From Ichthyophthirius multifiliis (Eukaryota; Ciliophora; Oligohymenophorea; Hymenostomatida), in assembly GCF_000220395.1 (NCBI RefSeq), contig NW_004086665.1, forward strand, positions 1-26,294: a stretch of DNA of 26,294 nucleotides, read 5' to 3'. Shown here piece after piece: positions 1 to 11,957 of the stretch. Under the pieces are notes generated by a model, which worked only from the letters and a program-made list of their open reading frames with translations, did no database searches and was not told where the DNA came from. A program made the position numbers and the translations under genes. How positions within the stretch are numbered: position 1 is the first letter of the stretch; every line of letters begins with the position of its first letter.

Positions 1-885
1 ATATTTTTATCTATCAGTTATTTTAGCTTATTTTCTTTTTCTAATCATTTGTATTTAGCTTTTCTGATATTTAATATTATTTTTAATTTTATCCGTCCGT
101 ATTATTCCATTTTTTGTTATTTTTTTTTATTTATCTTTTATAATCATAATTTTTAATCTTTTTGATTACCATTATGAAATCCATATTCAAATTTTTAATA
201 TTTTATTGGATTTTTAACTCTATATATTTCAATATTGTTATCAAAATAAAGTAATGTTTACTATAGATACTCTATTTATACTCACGGCAATATAATTCTT
301 CTCTTAAAAGAATCATCTGCCTATTATGTATATTATTATATAAACAAGTTCTTTAGTTTATTATATACTATTATGAAAATCCTTATTTTATAAATATTTC
401 TTATTTTCTTTATATATAGAACAATCTAAGGCAGTAATTATAATTCCTTTATCTTTATCAATTATATTTTAAAGATTTTATGTAACTAATATCATATAAA
501 TGCATCTATTATTTCTAGTAGGATCATTTATATTGTTCTCTTTTTTTGATCTTCTTTAGTTAATTTATATTTGTATTTATATTATCTTAGTCATATTAAT
601 TCATTTTTATCAAAAGATTATTTATTAATTTAAATATGTAGTTAATAATTTTCTCTATAGTAAACTATAACAAGGACATATTCATTAAATACCTAAATCT
701 TAAGAATCTACAGTTTAATTTTATATTTACATATTATACTTTTGTATTTAATTAGGTTAGCTATTATAGCGCCATTTTTTTATTCAGTATAATTTTCAAT
801 TACTTTACTTTAATAGTAGTTAGAATAGATAGAATAGATTCTACATTATATATTAATTTATGACAAAGAAATATGTTACTACATA
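1..885 (-). CDS. Coding-like stretch, partial, function unknown
   Basis: The minus strand carries several long TGA-free stretches in different frames, with ciliate-like composition (TAA/TAG as Gln). One runs from a possible ATG at 885 to about 540 and contains IENYTEQKNGAIIANL and LTKEDQKKRTIQMILLEIID. A second, 594-313, contains RCIYMILVTQNLQNIIDKDK followed by GIIITALDC. A third covers about 312-1 and contains ELYCREYKQSIYSKH. Local G+C is higher than in the spacer at 886-2051, which also suggests coding. I recognise no family; the 'IIDKDKGIIITALDC' piece is mildly reminiscent of a beta-propeller strand. The frame changes could be unrecognised introns, homopolymer errors or decay. The reading continues off the left edge, so the gene is incomplete. 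I give no joined model. Start and strand are tentative. Confidence 0.35.
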
Positions 886-1457
886 TCTTTTAAAAGATAA
901 TTTTATTTAAATTAAAGAAAGAATCTTTTCTTTATTAAAAAAGGACATTTTTGCTAATTTTTTATTTAATTTTTACAATAATTTTATTTCAGTTTTTATT
1001 AATTTTCATTTATTTTATTACTGTTTTTATTAATTGCTTATAATATATTATTAATGATTTTCTTGATTTATAATTGCATTATTTATATTGTTTATTTAGT
1101 TTTTATAATTATGAATTAATTAATCTATTTATTATTCTGTTTCTAGATTTTAAATTATTATAATATTTTTTTGTAATATAATGATAATCATTATTAATTT
1201 AATTTTTTTTATTTATATATATAATATTTTAATTAAAATTATAATTTTTTTATAAATAGTTTAATTTTATATTAATTCATTTTTTCATCAAATATATATT
1301 TTTTTAAATTAATTTGATAATTTTTTTTTATTCTATTATTTTAGTCTATTTATTATAAAGCTGAAATTATATTCGAAAAAATAATATAAATTTAAAATTA
1401 AATTTCTGAATTAAAAAATAATAGTATTTAATGTATATAAATATAAATATATAAATA

Positions 1458-1494
<37 letters not shown>

Positions 1495-2051
1495 TTTTTA
1501 TTTTCTTTTATTTATTTATTTTATTTACTACTTTTATATTTTTTTTTTATTTATTTATTTATTATGTATTTTTTTTTTATTTCTATTATTTATTATATTG
1601 TTTTTTTAAGATTTCCTATCTTTTTTTGTTCTTTATTTGAATTATTATTGTTTTTTTTTATACTTTTTTTTTTTAGTTTTTAAAATATATATATATTTAT
1701 GTATATATAAATAATATTCTTAAAAAATGGGTTATTAGAATTATAGCCTTAAAATATTTATTTCGCATGCATTTAATTTAGATTTAACTATATTTTTATT
1801 TTTTATTTAAATCAATTTTTTTTTTAATAATTTTTTTTATTAAAATATATTGATAAATTATATTATACATTTTTTTACTTAAATTATTTAATTATTTTTT
1901 ATGAATTATTACAACTCATATATAAAATTTATAATCTATTTATTAATTTCATATATTTTTAAATATACTTATGTACTTATTTTTTTAAAAAAAACAAATA
2001 CTTTATTAATATAAATATATTAATTTACAATCAAAAAAATAATAAATAAAA
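886..2051. other. A+T-rich spacer upstream of the WD40 gene
   Basis: This is about 1.2 kb of almost pure A/T with long T and A runs and an (AT)n tract near 1454-1494. No coding reading holds on either strand. It lies between the doubtful minus-strand stretch on the left and the plus-strand WD40 gene, so it probably holds both promoters. No conserved element was recognised. Confidence 0.7.
1446..1494. repeat. (AT)n microsatellite
   Basis: Imperfect AT dinucleotide repeat, interrupted by a few AAT and AC steps, in the spacer upstream of the WD40 gene. Similar tracts recur in introns and spacers of this window. Confidence 0.85.
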
Positions 2052-5000
2052 ATGCAAACAAATCAATAACTTGATTAAATAAATTAATAACCATAGAAGG
2101 TTTAATAAAAAGTTGAAAAAGTAATACAAGAGATCTTATAAAAAAAAGATAATATTACAGGATAGCTCTTAATCCAAAAGTTTACAGTAGAATATATAAT
2201 TAATACTTTAGAAATTGAATAATTAGATATATTAAAATAAAAATTTTAAGATTTTTAAAATGGATTAGGAATCATATAATTTTTAAAAATAATGATTGAT
2301 ATAAATAAATATAATAATGAAAGTATATTATTTTATATATTCGCAGTTATAGACTTATTTTATTCTATTTAAAAAAACATTAATAACTAAAATAATATAT
2401 ATTTTAACGATTTAACCGATTTTATACATAAAGTATATCTAAATACATTTTTTTAAAAAATAAAATAAAAATAAAAACAAATATATATTCATATATAGAT
2501 ATTAATATAATATATTTATATATAAAAAGAGATATTAAGATAAAAACTTATTTGATTATAAAATTCCTACATATTTAATGGCTAAATAAAATATATTTAA
2601 TAATAATTTTAGTTAACAAAGAGTAATAGATATAGTAAAAAACTCAAATTTTTATAAAAAATAATTAAATAAATAAAATATAAATAAAGGAAACTCCTTA
2701 AATAATAGGTTCTTATAACGAAGGAATTTCTTTACTTAAATAAAATACTATAAAATTTGATAGCCAAAAACATAAAGAAGATAGTATATTAAAGTAACAT
2801 ATTATAACAATTTATAAATAATTTAGAATAAAATTATATAAAAATATTATAATAGAGGACAATATTCAGAAGATTTAAAATAATTAATTGTATTAGAAAG
2901 TCTATCAAGTACAATATGTTTTTATGATACAAAGCTCCAATTAATAAATACAATAAGTCCTTAATAATAAAAAAAAGAATAAAACAATTTAATAATAATA
3001 TTAGCTTTTTGTTGGTCAGAAATCGAATAAAGGGTTTTTTTTAAAAAAATAAAAATAAAATATTGTTTACTATATATTTATTTTTTGTTAAAAAAAATAA
3101 AAAATAGATTGGAGCATGCCTAAAAGATTATTCACTTATATTTTGGGACAAAAGTGATAATTTCAAATTCTAAAAAGTATTTTCTATAGCCCAATATGTA
3201 ACTGAATATGGCACTTAAATTTGGTATTTAGAAAACGCACGAATATGGGTTACTACTGATAATTAAAATTGTTTATATATTTGGAATTTACTTGAAGAAA
3301 AACTAGAAAAAAAATAAATACTAATTAATATGTTCAAACTTCTATTTCTAATATTGTCGAAATTATTCATTTGAGGCTTTTTGCAGTTGTTTCTCTTGAT
3401 AAAAATATAACTGTTTGGGATTTTTAGAAATAACAATTGGTTATTAATATTAAGGAAAAAAGTACACACCATATAATATATTCATATAGTTTTAAACTTT
3501 TAATATTTGCCGGATATAAACCTTAAATTAATTTGTTTTCTATTACACCTAAATATTTTGATTATCAGTATATCATTTTATAAAATAAAAAACAAAAATA
3601 AATATATATTATAAATATAATAATAATAAAAGCTTATGTGGATAACTGATTGGGCATTAAAGTATTGTTACAGCTATTTAGTAAATAATAAATACATAAA
3701 TGATTGTTTCGGCAGATGATTAGGGTGATATTAAATTGTGGGATTTAAGAACTTTTAGCTGCTTGTAAAGTATTTAGTTAAAACAAAAATAAATATAAAT
3801 ACGATTATCTATATTCAGAATTATAGAAAGTTGTGTTTTTTAACGTCAAGAATTTCTATTATTGATTTTTAAGAAAAGCAAAAGTATTCCGAAAATAAAA
3901 TTTAAAAATAATTAATTGAAGCTTCTTATGAATTTCCAATTTAAGTATTTAAAAATATTTATTTTTATATTTTTCAAAAAATAAATAAAAAAGATTAATT
4001 TTGATAATGATAATTAAGAATTTCTAGTTTGCACTAAAAAAGATTTAAGAATATATGAAGGAAAAACAGGAAAAATATAAAAGCTAGTAAAAGGATTAGT
4101 CGAAACTGAGGAAAATAATGAACTTACATAAATTTTATTTATAAATAATTACACATAATATATAACAGGAGATGAGAAAGGATAAATAAGTATATATTTC
4201 AAGGATAGTCCTATAAATAAAATAGTATTTTATTTTTATTTATTTTTTAAAAAAAAGAATTAAATAAAAATAGAAATTAATTTCTCATACATAAGAAATA
4301 TCCTAACTAAAATTTGACAATGAAAATAAAATCCTAATTTCAAGTGCATATGATTCCTAAATAATAATTTAAAAAATAAACCAAGATAGTCATTCAAATT
4401 TAATCCGAACAATAAAAAATGCAAACAAAAACTAACCAATAATCAAAATGGAATTTTCTTATTATAATAATATAATAATAACTTGTTCGAATAATTCAAT
4501 AATTTATATATATAATTATGAATTACTTAAATGTATAGGATGTTTTTAATTACCTTTTTAATAATAAGTTATTGATTTTTTAATAATTGAGGATTTTTAA
4601 GTTATTTTAGTTTCCACAAATGATGGATTCATTTATATTTTGTAAATTAATAATTTTTAGCCTTTATAAATATAAATAGTTGAAATTATAGATTTAATAG
4701 ATAATAGAGATTATAGTTTATATAAGGAAATACTAAGTACATAGATAATAAATAATAATAATAAAAATTAATTTTCAAAAAGTCCTTCATTTTCAGAAGA
4801 TATTGGTTAAAAATAATGTAATTAGAATTAATTTCCTTCTACTACTTCACATGCAAAAAGTAAATACAAATTAAATATAAATAATGGTTATTATTATTTA
4901 CGTTCTAAACCATAAATGAAGGAAAAAATGTAATAAATACATTCTGTGGATATTAAATATAATTTAGCGGTTAAAATGTAAGTTGAAAATAATATCAAAA

Positions 5001-6129
5001 ATAATAAATTGAACCTATTTGTAGGACTTTCTGACGGATTTGTTAAAGTATTTGATTTATTTGGTTTAGTTTATTTGAAAATTATTTAAAAATATTAGCC
5101 ATATTATCTAAATAAAAAAATTATAATCCTAACAGGGTTAGTTAGGAAGATTTTCAAATAGACGAATTAGAAATAAAAAATAAAAAATAAATCTATATAA
5201 ATAAATAATTAATATAAAATAATTTTAAATGACTAATTCTATTAAAATATTAAATTCTTTTAAAGCACATATAAATGGAATTAATTTTATATAATTAATA
5301 TAAATAAATTTTTAGTATGCTTTTTTTTATTTTTTTTTAATATATATATAAAAAAAACATAGAAGCTTATTAGTTACTACTGTATAAGATGGATATTTTC
5401 GAATCTGGGATAAAAAAATGTAACTAACTTGTGATTTAAATATAAATCATCCTTTACCTATAGTATGGGATTTATAAATTAATAACTCTACCTATTTTAA
5501 AAAAAAGTTAAACCTTTTCTTTATTTTTCTTTATTTTTTATATATAAATAGCTATATTATTCAGTTAAAATATTAGGATTAGCAGCTGAATAATTTAGAA
5601 ATGAAAATGTTTATTTTAAATTATTAAATGCTAGTAAATAATTAAAAGAAATTTATTTAAAAAGCTATAATGATGATGAGTATTAAGTATAAAATTAGGA
5701 ATAAAATTAAAAAGATAAAAACTTATTAATGAACAATATATATTCAGTAAAAGAAATGTAATATTTATAAAAAAAAGAATTATTTTAATAAGAATTAAAA
5801 GGAATGGGATTAAAATAAATGGAATAAAAAAAAGTATATTTTAAAAAATATTCTATTTATAAATAATATTAAAAATATAAAAAAAGAGAATATAAATATT
5901 ATAATAAAATCTATTAAATAAATAGTAAAAAATATAAATTTATAATAATGAAAATAAAGAGTAAATAGAAATAAAGCAATAATAAAAAAATACAAAGGAA
6001 TTTCTTGATTTTGTCAGTTAAAATTACCGTGATAAATTAATACAAAATATAAAACCTATATATAAAACAAATTTAGGTTAAAAACTAGATTAGTAAATAA
6101 AGTAAAAATATAATTTTAATTATATATAA

Positions 6130-6175
<46 letters not shown>

Positions 6176-6965
6176 TTATCTTTTTATAAAAAGAAAGATA
6201 AAATAATAAAAATTTTCTAATGAAACATAAGAAAGTTTTAATAAAAATGAAGATCTTAACAGAAAAATAAAAAATAAATTAATATCAGCAGAATCTACAT
6301 GTAAACGATCAAGTTCTTCTTTTTATAAAAAGGATGCTAAAAATATATAAATTGAAGAATCAAAAAATGAGCCCAAAAAGAATAAATCTGATAATTTTTT
6401 CGAATATGCATAAAAGAAAAATTTATTTGAAGATAAATCTTAATATTTATCTCGATTAGAAAAAAATAAAAATAATTTAATTTAATAAAATTTAAATGAT
6501 ATATAAAATAAAAATAATAATAATTCTTCTATAACTATAAAGGAAAATAATTATTCTGTTTAATAATTTTATAGTAAAGAATTATCTAAATCTAAATTTT
6601 TTGAAAATAAAATACATTTATTATAAAATATATAGGAAAAAAATCGAATGAATTCTATTATAAAAAAACTTAATTCATAATTGGTGTTATCAAAACATTC
6701 CTATAAGTAAAATTCAAGTAATTTTTTTAATAGTAGTTTTTCTTAAGATAAAAAAATTATTTAAAAAAATGTTGTTAATAAATAATTATCAAATCCTGGA
6801 TCTAAAAAAAATAGTGTATATTTAACGGATCATTTTAAAATTAATATTGAGGGCGATACTTATAATAAAATAGAAAATAATATATGTAAATAAAAAATTA
6901 ATTAATCAAATATTGTTAATTTTCCAAATTTATATAATAAAATTATTAAGAATTGTAAAAAATGA
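2052..6965 (+). CDS. WD40-repeat protein, tentatively WDR49/WDR64 (CFAP337)-like
   Basis: Starts at ATG 2052 (MQTNQQLDQINQQ) and ends at TGA 6963-6965. Exons I can support: 2052-2432, 2530-3033, 3108-3567, 3633-3944, 3994-4224, 4274-5314, 5363-5506, 5552-5833, 5887-6101, 6194-6965. Most introns are 45-97 nt with GT..AG ends. The first ~130 residues are helical and EF-hand-like (LDILKQKFQDFQNGLG). Beta-propeller blades follow: AVVSLDKNITVWDF, IVSADDQGDIKLWDL, YITGDEKGQISIYF, LISSAYDSQIIIQ, LFVGLSDGFVKVFDL and LLVTTVQDGYFRIWD. The last ~300 residues are Ser/Asn/Lys-rich and probably disordered. WD40 proteins are scaffolds, and this class is typical of ciliary axonemes; that role is inferred. 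Single-base frame changes occur at several A/T runs (near 2690-2830, 3300, 3770, 5120, 5220 and 5505), so the protein cannot be read without interruption. The family name is tentative; the WD40 assignment is firm. Confidence 0.8.
6102..6193 (+). other. Last intron of the WD40 gene, carrying (AT)n
   Basis: A 92-nt GT..AG intron whose phase fits exactly (AA|A) between the DQQIK and KIKQQ readings. Its middle, about 6130-6172, is a pure AT repeat. It shows that AT microsatellites are tolerated inside introns here. Confidence 0.75.
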
Positions 6966-7392
6966 TAAATATAAATTAAAGTATTTTATATAAATGTTAT
7001 ATTTATTTTTTGATATTTTAAATATATATATATATATATATATTTTTATTATATATTTATATTAAATTTTTATATTTAATAATTCTTATATACAATTATT
7101 TAATCAATATATATATATGATAAAAAATAAAAATATATATAAGCTATTATATTATTTAAAGTATATTAAGATATTATAAAAATTTTATTCATGTATATAA
7201 TCACTAAAAAAAAAAAAATATTGTTGATTTAATACAGAATTTTTTTATTATAAAAATCAATTAATTATTTATTTAAGGTTTTTTTTATTTAATATTACAA
7301 AAGATTTTCTTTATTAAATAATAATAATAATATTATTAGAAAATAAGTAATTTTTTTTTTAATAAAAAATTATATAATTTAATTTTAAAATA
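6966..7392. other. Spacer between WD40 and FYVE-like genes
   Basis: Same-strand spacer of about 430 bp, nearly all A/T, with an (AT)n tract near 7020-7041 and an A12 run near 7208-7219. It presumably holds the 3' end of the WD40 gene and the promoter of the next gene. No motif was recognised. Confidence 0.7.
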
Positions 7393-8631
7393 ATGAATAA
7401 ATCATAAAAATAAGACTAATATATAAGTACTCGATTATATTAAAAAAATTACAAAAATCTTTAAATAAAAAAAAGTATAGAATTCAGATGAAGAATAATT
7501 AGATTTTAAGAATAAGAGTACATATACAAAAATTAAAAAAACATTTTTTAATAAAAACATTTTGGTTTTTTTTAAATAAAATAAAGTGTAATTGAAAATA
7601 AATAATTATGAAATTATATCAAAATAAAATTAAAAATAAACCAAATTGTAATATTTGCAATATTAATTTTAAATAATAAAACATTTCTAAAAAACATTGG
7701 TATTTTATTATATTTTTTTAATAAAACTTTTAAAAAGTAAAAAATGTGGAGAATAAATATGTATTTATTGTTCTCGTAAAAAAATAAACGAATATAGAGT
7801 TTGTGACTTATGCTTTATGAGAAGTTATTAATCTAATGTATAATTATTTAAATAAATTATATATATAAATATTTATATGTAAAACTATAAATATAATTAT
7901 TATATATAGATTTTAACATGTTTATATATTTATATATATATTTATTTAAATTTTTATATATTTTTATATATTTTTAATTTAGATAGAATATAGAAGAAAT
8001 TAAGAAACATAAAAAATAATTGAAGAAATATAAAAAGAACAACTAATATTATAATAATTGCAAGATTTATTAATTAAAGATTAAAAATAATAATAATTTT
8101 AATAATAAGAGTCTTAATAAAATAAAATATATGAAGAAAAATTAAAAAAATTAGAAAATTTAAATAATGAAAATTAAGAATATAATAAAATGATTATTTA
8201 TTAAGAAAAATCATCATAATATGAAAAAGAAAAATATTAGGATTTGAAAAAAAAATAATAAAATAATGAAATTTTATTAGAATAAATATTAAACAATAAA
8301 AAACAATAAGTACAAGATGATTTATTTAAAAAAGATATTTTATTGAAATAAGAATATTAGTTGAAAGATTTATAAAGATAATTGAAAAGACTAAAAAATA
8401 CTGTATTATATATAAAAATTTATATATTAATTTATAAATATATTTATATATTTATTAATTTAAAAATAAAGAAAACTTTTGTTAATTATAATGACAATAT
8501 TAAAAATTAAGAATGTTATAATGAAAGTGATGAAGAATATATTGAAGATGAAAATAATCTTACTTAATTATAAAAAACATTAAAAAACAAAAAAAGTAAC
8601 AGAAAAAAAATGTTGTTGTAATTTATAATGA
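7393..8631 (+). CDS. FYVE-like zinc finger with long coiled coil
   Basis: Starts at ATG 7393 (MNKSQKQDQYI). Exons: 7393-7426, 7476-7699, 7738-7837, 7983-8402, 8472-about 8631. The finger spans the 7700-7737 intron and has the eight-Cys layout CNIC...KKHCKKCG..CIYC...VCDLC, which matches FYVE/FYVE-related fingers that bind phosphoinositides or proteins at endosomal membranes. The basic patch is KKHCKKCG rather than the classical RRHHCRxCG, so lipid binding is uncertain. Downstream, 7983-8402 is 140 codons of Glu/Lys/Gln-rich heptads (EEKLKKLENLNNE, LLKQEYQLKDLQRQLKRL), a long coiled coil. An acidic stretch (ESDEEYIEDENN) follows. Exon 2 is one base out of phase, probably at an A/T run. The 3' end is also uncertain: the exon frame passes an A8 run at 8603-8610, after which another frame gives CCCNLQ and TGA at 8629-8631. 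This fits a membrane-traffic adaptor; function is inferred from the finger. Confidence 0.75.
7838..7982 (+). other. Long A+T-rich intron of the FYVE-like gene
   Basis: A 145-nt intron, phase 0, separating the zinc finger from the coiled coil. It is longer than the 38-69 nt of its siblings, consists of TA-rich repeats and ends in TTTAG. Confidence 0.7.
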
Positions 8632-8775
8632 TAAATAAATATGTAATATTAATAATAAAAATAATTAAATAAAAAAAAAAAACTATAACAATACATAAAA
8701 TTTGTTTTTTTAATTATTTTTAAAAAAATAATAGAAACTATATGAATACAACAATTATTGTATTTCAATTATTCG

Positions 8776-8828
<53 letters not shown>

Positions 8829-8859
8829 TTTTTTTATTTAAAATATTTGTTTAATATTT
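8632..8859. other. Spacer with (AT)n microsatellite
   Basis: A/T-only sequence downstream of the FYVE-like gene, with a pure AT dinucleotide tract at about 8777-8822. Nothing else is visible. Confidence 0.75.
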
Positions 8860-9361
8860 ATAGTTATTCTATACTCAACCTAATTACACTATTTATAAGA
8901 CTTTTATATCTACATTATTTCTTTATTTCATCCTTACAATTTTAATAATTTAATACTATATTTTCATGAAAAAGATTTATAATTATAAGTAAAAGTGTAA
9001 TAATTTACAAGTTATTGTTCATAAAAATCATTGAAATCATAAAAATCAATTTTTTCGAATCAAATAATTTTTTGAAACTTCTCCAATCTCTAATAACTAA
9101 AAAGCACCTACATTAATAATTTTTCAATATATCTACATTTTCCTATACTTTCCGTTTATTTTATAACTTTATTTTGAAAAATATTAATTTAAGCCTAAAC
9201 TATTATATTAGCAGATAATTATATTACATATAAAATTATATTTTACTTTTTATATAGTATTTATTATAATTTTCTTGAGATATAATGACATCTAAGATAA
9301 TATTAATAAAATTTTTAATTCAAGAATATATATATTGATATTTCTTAAATCTGAAAATCAT
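8860..9361 (-). CDS. Doubtful coding-like stretch, unknown
   Basis: On the minus strand, an ATG at 9361 is followed by a TGA at 9320-9322. The same frame is then free of TGA for about 150 codons, down to the AT repeat near 8822. Pieces such as LDVIISQENYNKYY and CFLVIRDWRSFKKLF look protein-like. A neighbouring frame offers KIDFYDFNDFYEQQLVNYY, so the true frame is unclear. G+C is slightly higher than in the flanks. In DNA this poor in G, a TGA-free run of this length can arise by chance. It may be a small gene, a remnant, or nothing. Confidence 0.2.
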
Positions 9362-9972
9362 TTTATACTTCTTTTTTTTTTTTTTTTTTCGTATTATTTA
9401 TTATTAATTTTCTTTTATGTTTTTAGGGTTTTTGTATATTAAGTGTATTTTATTTAATTTATATAAAAAATAAAATTATTAAAGATATTTTATATATAAA
9501 TAAAAAAAATATTATTATAAATAAAAAAATTAATTAATAAATATAATTTTAACAAACTAAAATTAATATATCTATATTTAAAAAAATAATAAAATTAATA
9601 TAATTTAAAAAAATAAAATGATATAATATAATAATATTTTGTATTATTTATTTAATATATAATTATTAATTATTATAAAAAATTTCAATTATAGTGTCTA
9701 TTTATAATAACTTTTAATTTTATTTTTATTTTAAGATTTCATATTAGTGTATACATAGTATAAAAAATTATTACTTATTTGTTATTTTTTTTAAAAAAAT
9801 ATAAGAATTATTTAAAGATATATTAAAATAAACTATTATTAATAATTTACTTATAAAAAAGGTGAAAAAAATAATTTTTATTTATTTTTTTTATCTTTTA
9901 TTTACTTTTTTATATTTATTATTAAAATAAACATATATATAAAAAAAAAGACAAAATAATAAAAATATAAAA
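9362..9972. other. A+T-rich spacer with a T20 run
   Basis: No coding reading on either strand. It includes a run of about 20 T at 9370-9389 and alternating A/T blocks. It should contain the promoter of the membrane-protein gene that starts at 9973; no defined element was seen. Confidence 0.65.
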
Positions 9973-10948
9973 ATGTATGAAAATGAGTTTACAACTAAGT
10001 TTCATTCTACAAAAATCGACTAAACTGAAGGTTTTACTACTTTTACAAACATAAAAAAACAAATAATGCCTAAACTTCGCAAAAACACAACCGAAATGCA
10101 TTAATTATACTACATTTTTTTCTAAAAAAAACTATTATTAGAACCCTCTTAGGATAATTCATAAAAAATAAAAATTAAATTAAAAGCATAAAATCCAGAA
10201 AATAAATCATCCGAAAAAGAAATATCATCTCCAGAATAAAATGTAACTTTAAAATAAATATCATAAAACCAAATCATGAAAAATGCATCTTTTTAAAATC
10301 AATATACAGGATAAAAATAAATAATATAAATAGTACAAATTGTATGTTCGAGTATTTTTTTAGGTATTTTTTTATCTTTTATATCCTCTTTATTATCTTA
10401 TCCATTCTAAAATAATACTATTTTATGTCTATTAACATACCCTTTATTAGGAATAACAGTACAAAGCCTCTATTTAGGTATAGAATATAATTTTTTCGAA
10501 GAAATAGTGAAAATTGAGGATGAAAAAAAGGCAAATTTATATATATAAATATACTAAGAAAAAAATGAAAATTAAAAAAAAAATTAAAATCTAAAAATGT
10601 ATAAAATTTTAATTAGAAATATAATTATAATAACAATTTTAGTAAGCATTGTTTATTCATTAATTATTGAAAGATATATAATAAAATAATTTCTATACTA
10701 AAATAATTCAAATTTAATTTTCTTTTATAAAACAGTACTAAGAATTATCTTTATTTTTATTTTATTTTTAATAAATGATATTTCAATAATTATACACTAT
10801 ACTACTATTAATAAATATTTCTCATAGTATAATGCATCTTTAAAATAAAATGCATAAATGTAAAATATATATAAAGATTTACAACTCGAAATATAATAAA
10901 AAGAGCGTTTATATATAAAATAAAATATACAGAAATAAATATTAAATA

Positions 10949-10979
<31 letters not shown>

Positions 10980-11945
10980 TTTTTAATCTATACGAAATTT
11001 AAATCAAACCTTGTTTTAAGAATAATAAATATAATATTGGCAAAAAATATAAACTTAGGATATTTTTTGTGTGAAAAAAAATATTTTTCTTTAAATAACA
11101 TTCTTATCTTTTTCAATAATTATAAACTAAAGCCTAAACACTCAATTAATTTATAAAAAAAATGCCTTTTTATCCTTATTTGTACTATTACTATATTTTT
11201 TTATATTCACTATATTATTGTTTAAAGGGAGTTTTTAGATTTTGAAAAATCGGAAAGAAATATCATCTAAAAAAAGCCGAATTTTTCTTTTTCTTTCTTT
11301 TTCGATTTCCTTAAGAGCTTCTTTTTTTGATTTTAAATGTAAAAATTTTCTCATTTTAAATTTTTAACTTTTTTTTAAGATTTTTTTTGTTTTTTTTCTG
11401 CTGAAATTTTCCCTTTCTTTTTAAATTTTTTTACTTAAAAAAAAATACTCAAGAAAAGTCTCTAAAAAATCAAGGAAAAACATTAAATAATGCATTAAAA
11501 AATTCCTATATAATAAATAAGACCTTCCTTTGTTTATGAAAAAAATATTTTAAATAGCCAAATTATATTTTTCTAGTAAAAACTAACACTCATATAATAC
11601 CTTATTACTTTTATTTTTTGCGATATTTGTTAAATTTTTGCTTTTGTTTCGCTTTATTTTTTCGAAAAGATCTTTTTTTTTCCTTTTAGAGGATTAGAAG
11701 GGCTTATATGTGATGACTTTTAGACACTTTATATTAGTTTTCCAATAGAAATCGGATGTTATTTGGCTTTATTGGCATTTTGTATCATTAAATTTAAAAA
11801 AAATGTAATTGAAAATGAAGATAAGACAATAGGAATACATAATTTTACAGAATATACCAAAGATCTTATTATATAAAATGGATTTATAATAATAAATATT
11901 TAAATTTTTATATGGTTTTTTATATTATTTTTATATAAAAATTGA
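9973..11945 (+). CDS. Multi-pass membrane protein, function unknown
   Basis: ATG 9973 opens an uninterrupted reading (TGA is the only stop), with no intron needed. Residues 1-115 are polar. Hydrophobic segments follow near 116-142 (VCSSIFLGIFLSFISSLLSY), 148-170 (CLLTYPLLGITVQSLYLGI), 210-233 and 247-277. Next is a charged helical region ending in a (TAA)9 poly-Gln tract at about residues 327-335, then more hydrophobic segments. The opening frame stays TGA-free past 11900. From roughly 11340 a second frame is clearly better (FRGLEGLICDDF, IEIGCYLALLAFCIIKF, TIGIHNFTEYTKDL) and stops at TGA 11943-11945. One frame change therefore lies in the T-rich stretch 11330-11410. I do not recognise the family; a polytopic protein of cell or organelle membranes is all that can be said. 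Its stop is 12 bp from that of the convergent XPD gene. Confidence 0.7.
10951..10977 (+). repeat. (TAA)9 trinucleotide repeat encoding poly-Gln
   Basis: Nine in-frame TAA codons, read as Gln in this code, in the cytoplasm-like loop of the membrane protein. A pure triplet repeat like this can vary in length without breaking the frame. Confidence 0.9.
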
Positions 11946-11957
11946 AAATAAAAAATA

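Noticed and set aside
1-885. DNA transposon or virus-like remnant
   Set aside because: No terminal repeats, no DDE or other signature motif and no target-site duplication could be seen; only vague resemblance to coding sequence.
2690-2830. Programmed +1 frameshifting as in Euplotes
   Set aside because: The shifts are not at a common slippery stop context (TAA/TAG are sense here) and coincide with A/T homopolymers, so sequence error is simpler.
3263-3472. 69-codon minus-strand ORF
   Set aside because: It is antisense to WD40 blades (SLDKNITVWDF) that are clearly coded on the plus strand.
5810-5995. Hydrophobic 61-codon minus-strand ORF
   Set aside because: It is the complement of Lys/Gln-rich coding sequence and an intron of the WD40 gene; the hydrophobicity is only a consequence of T-rich antisense.
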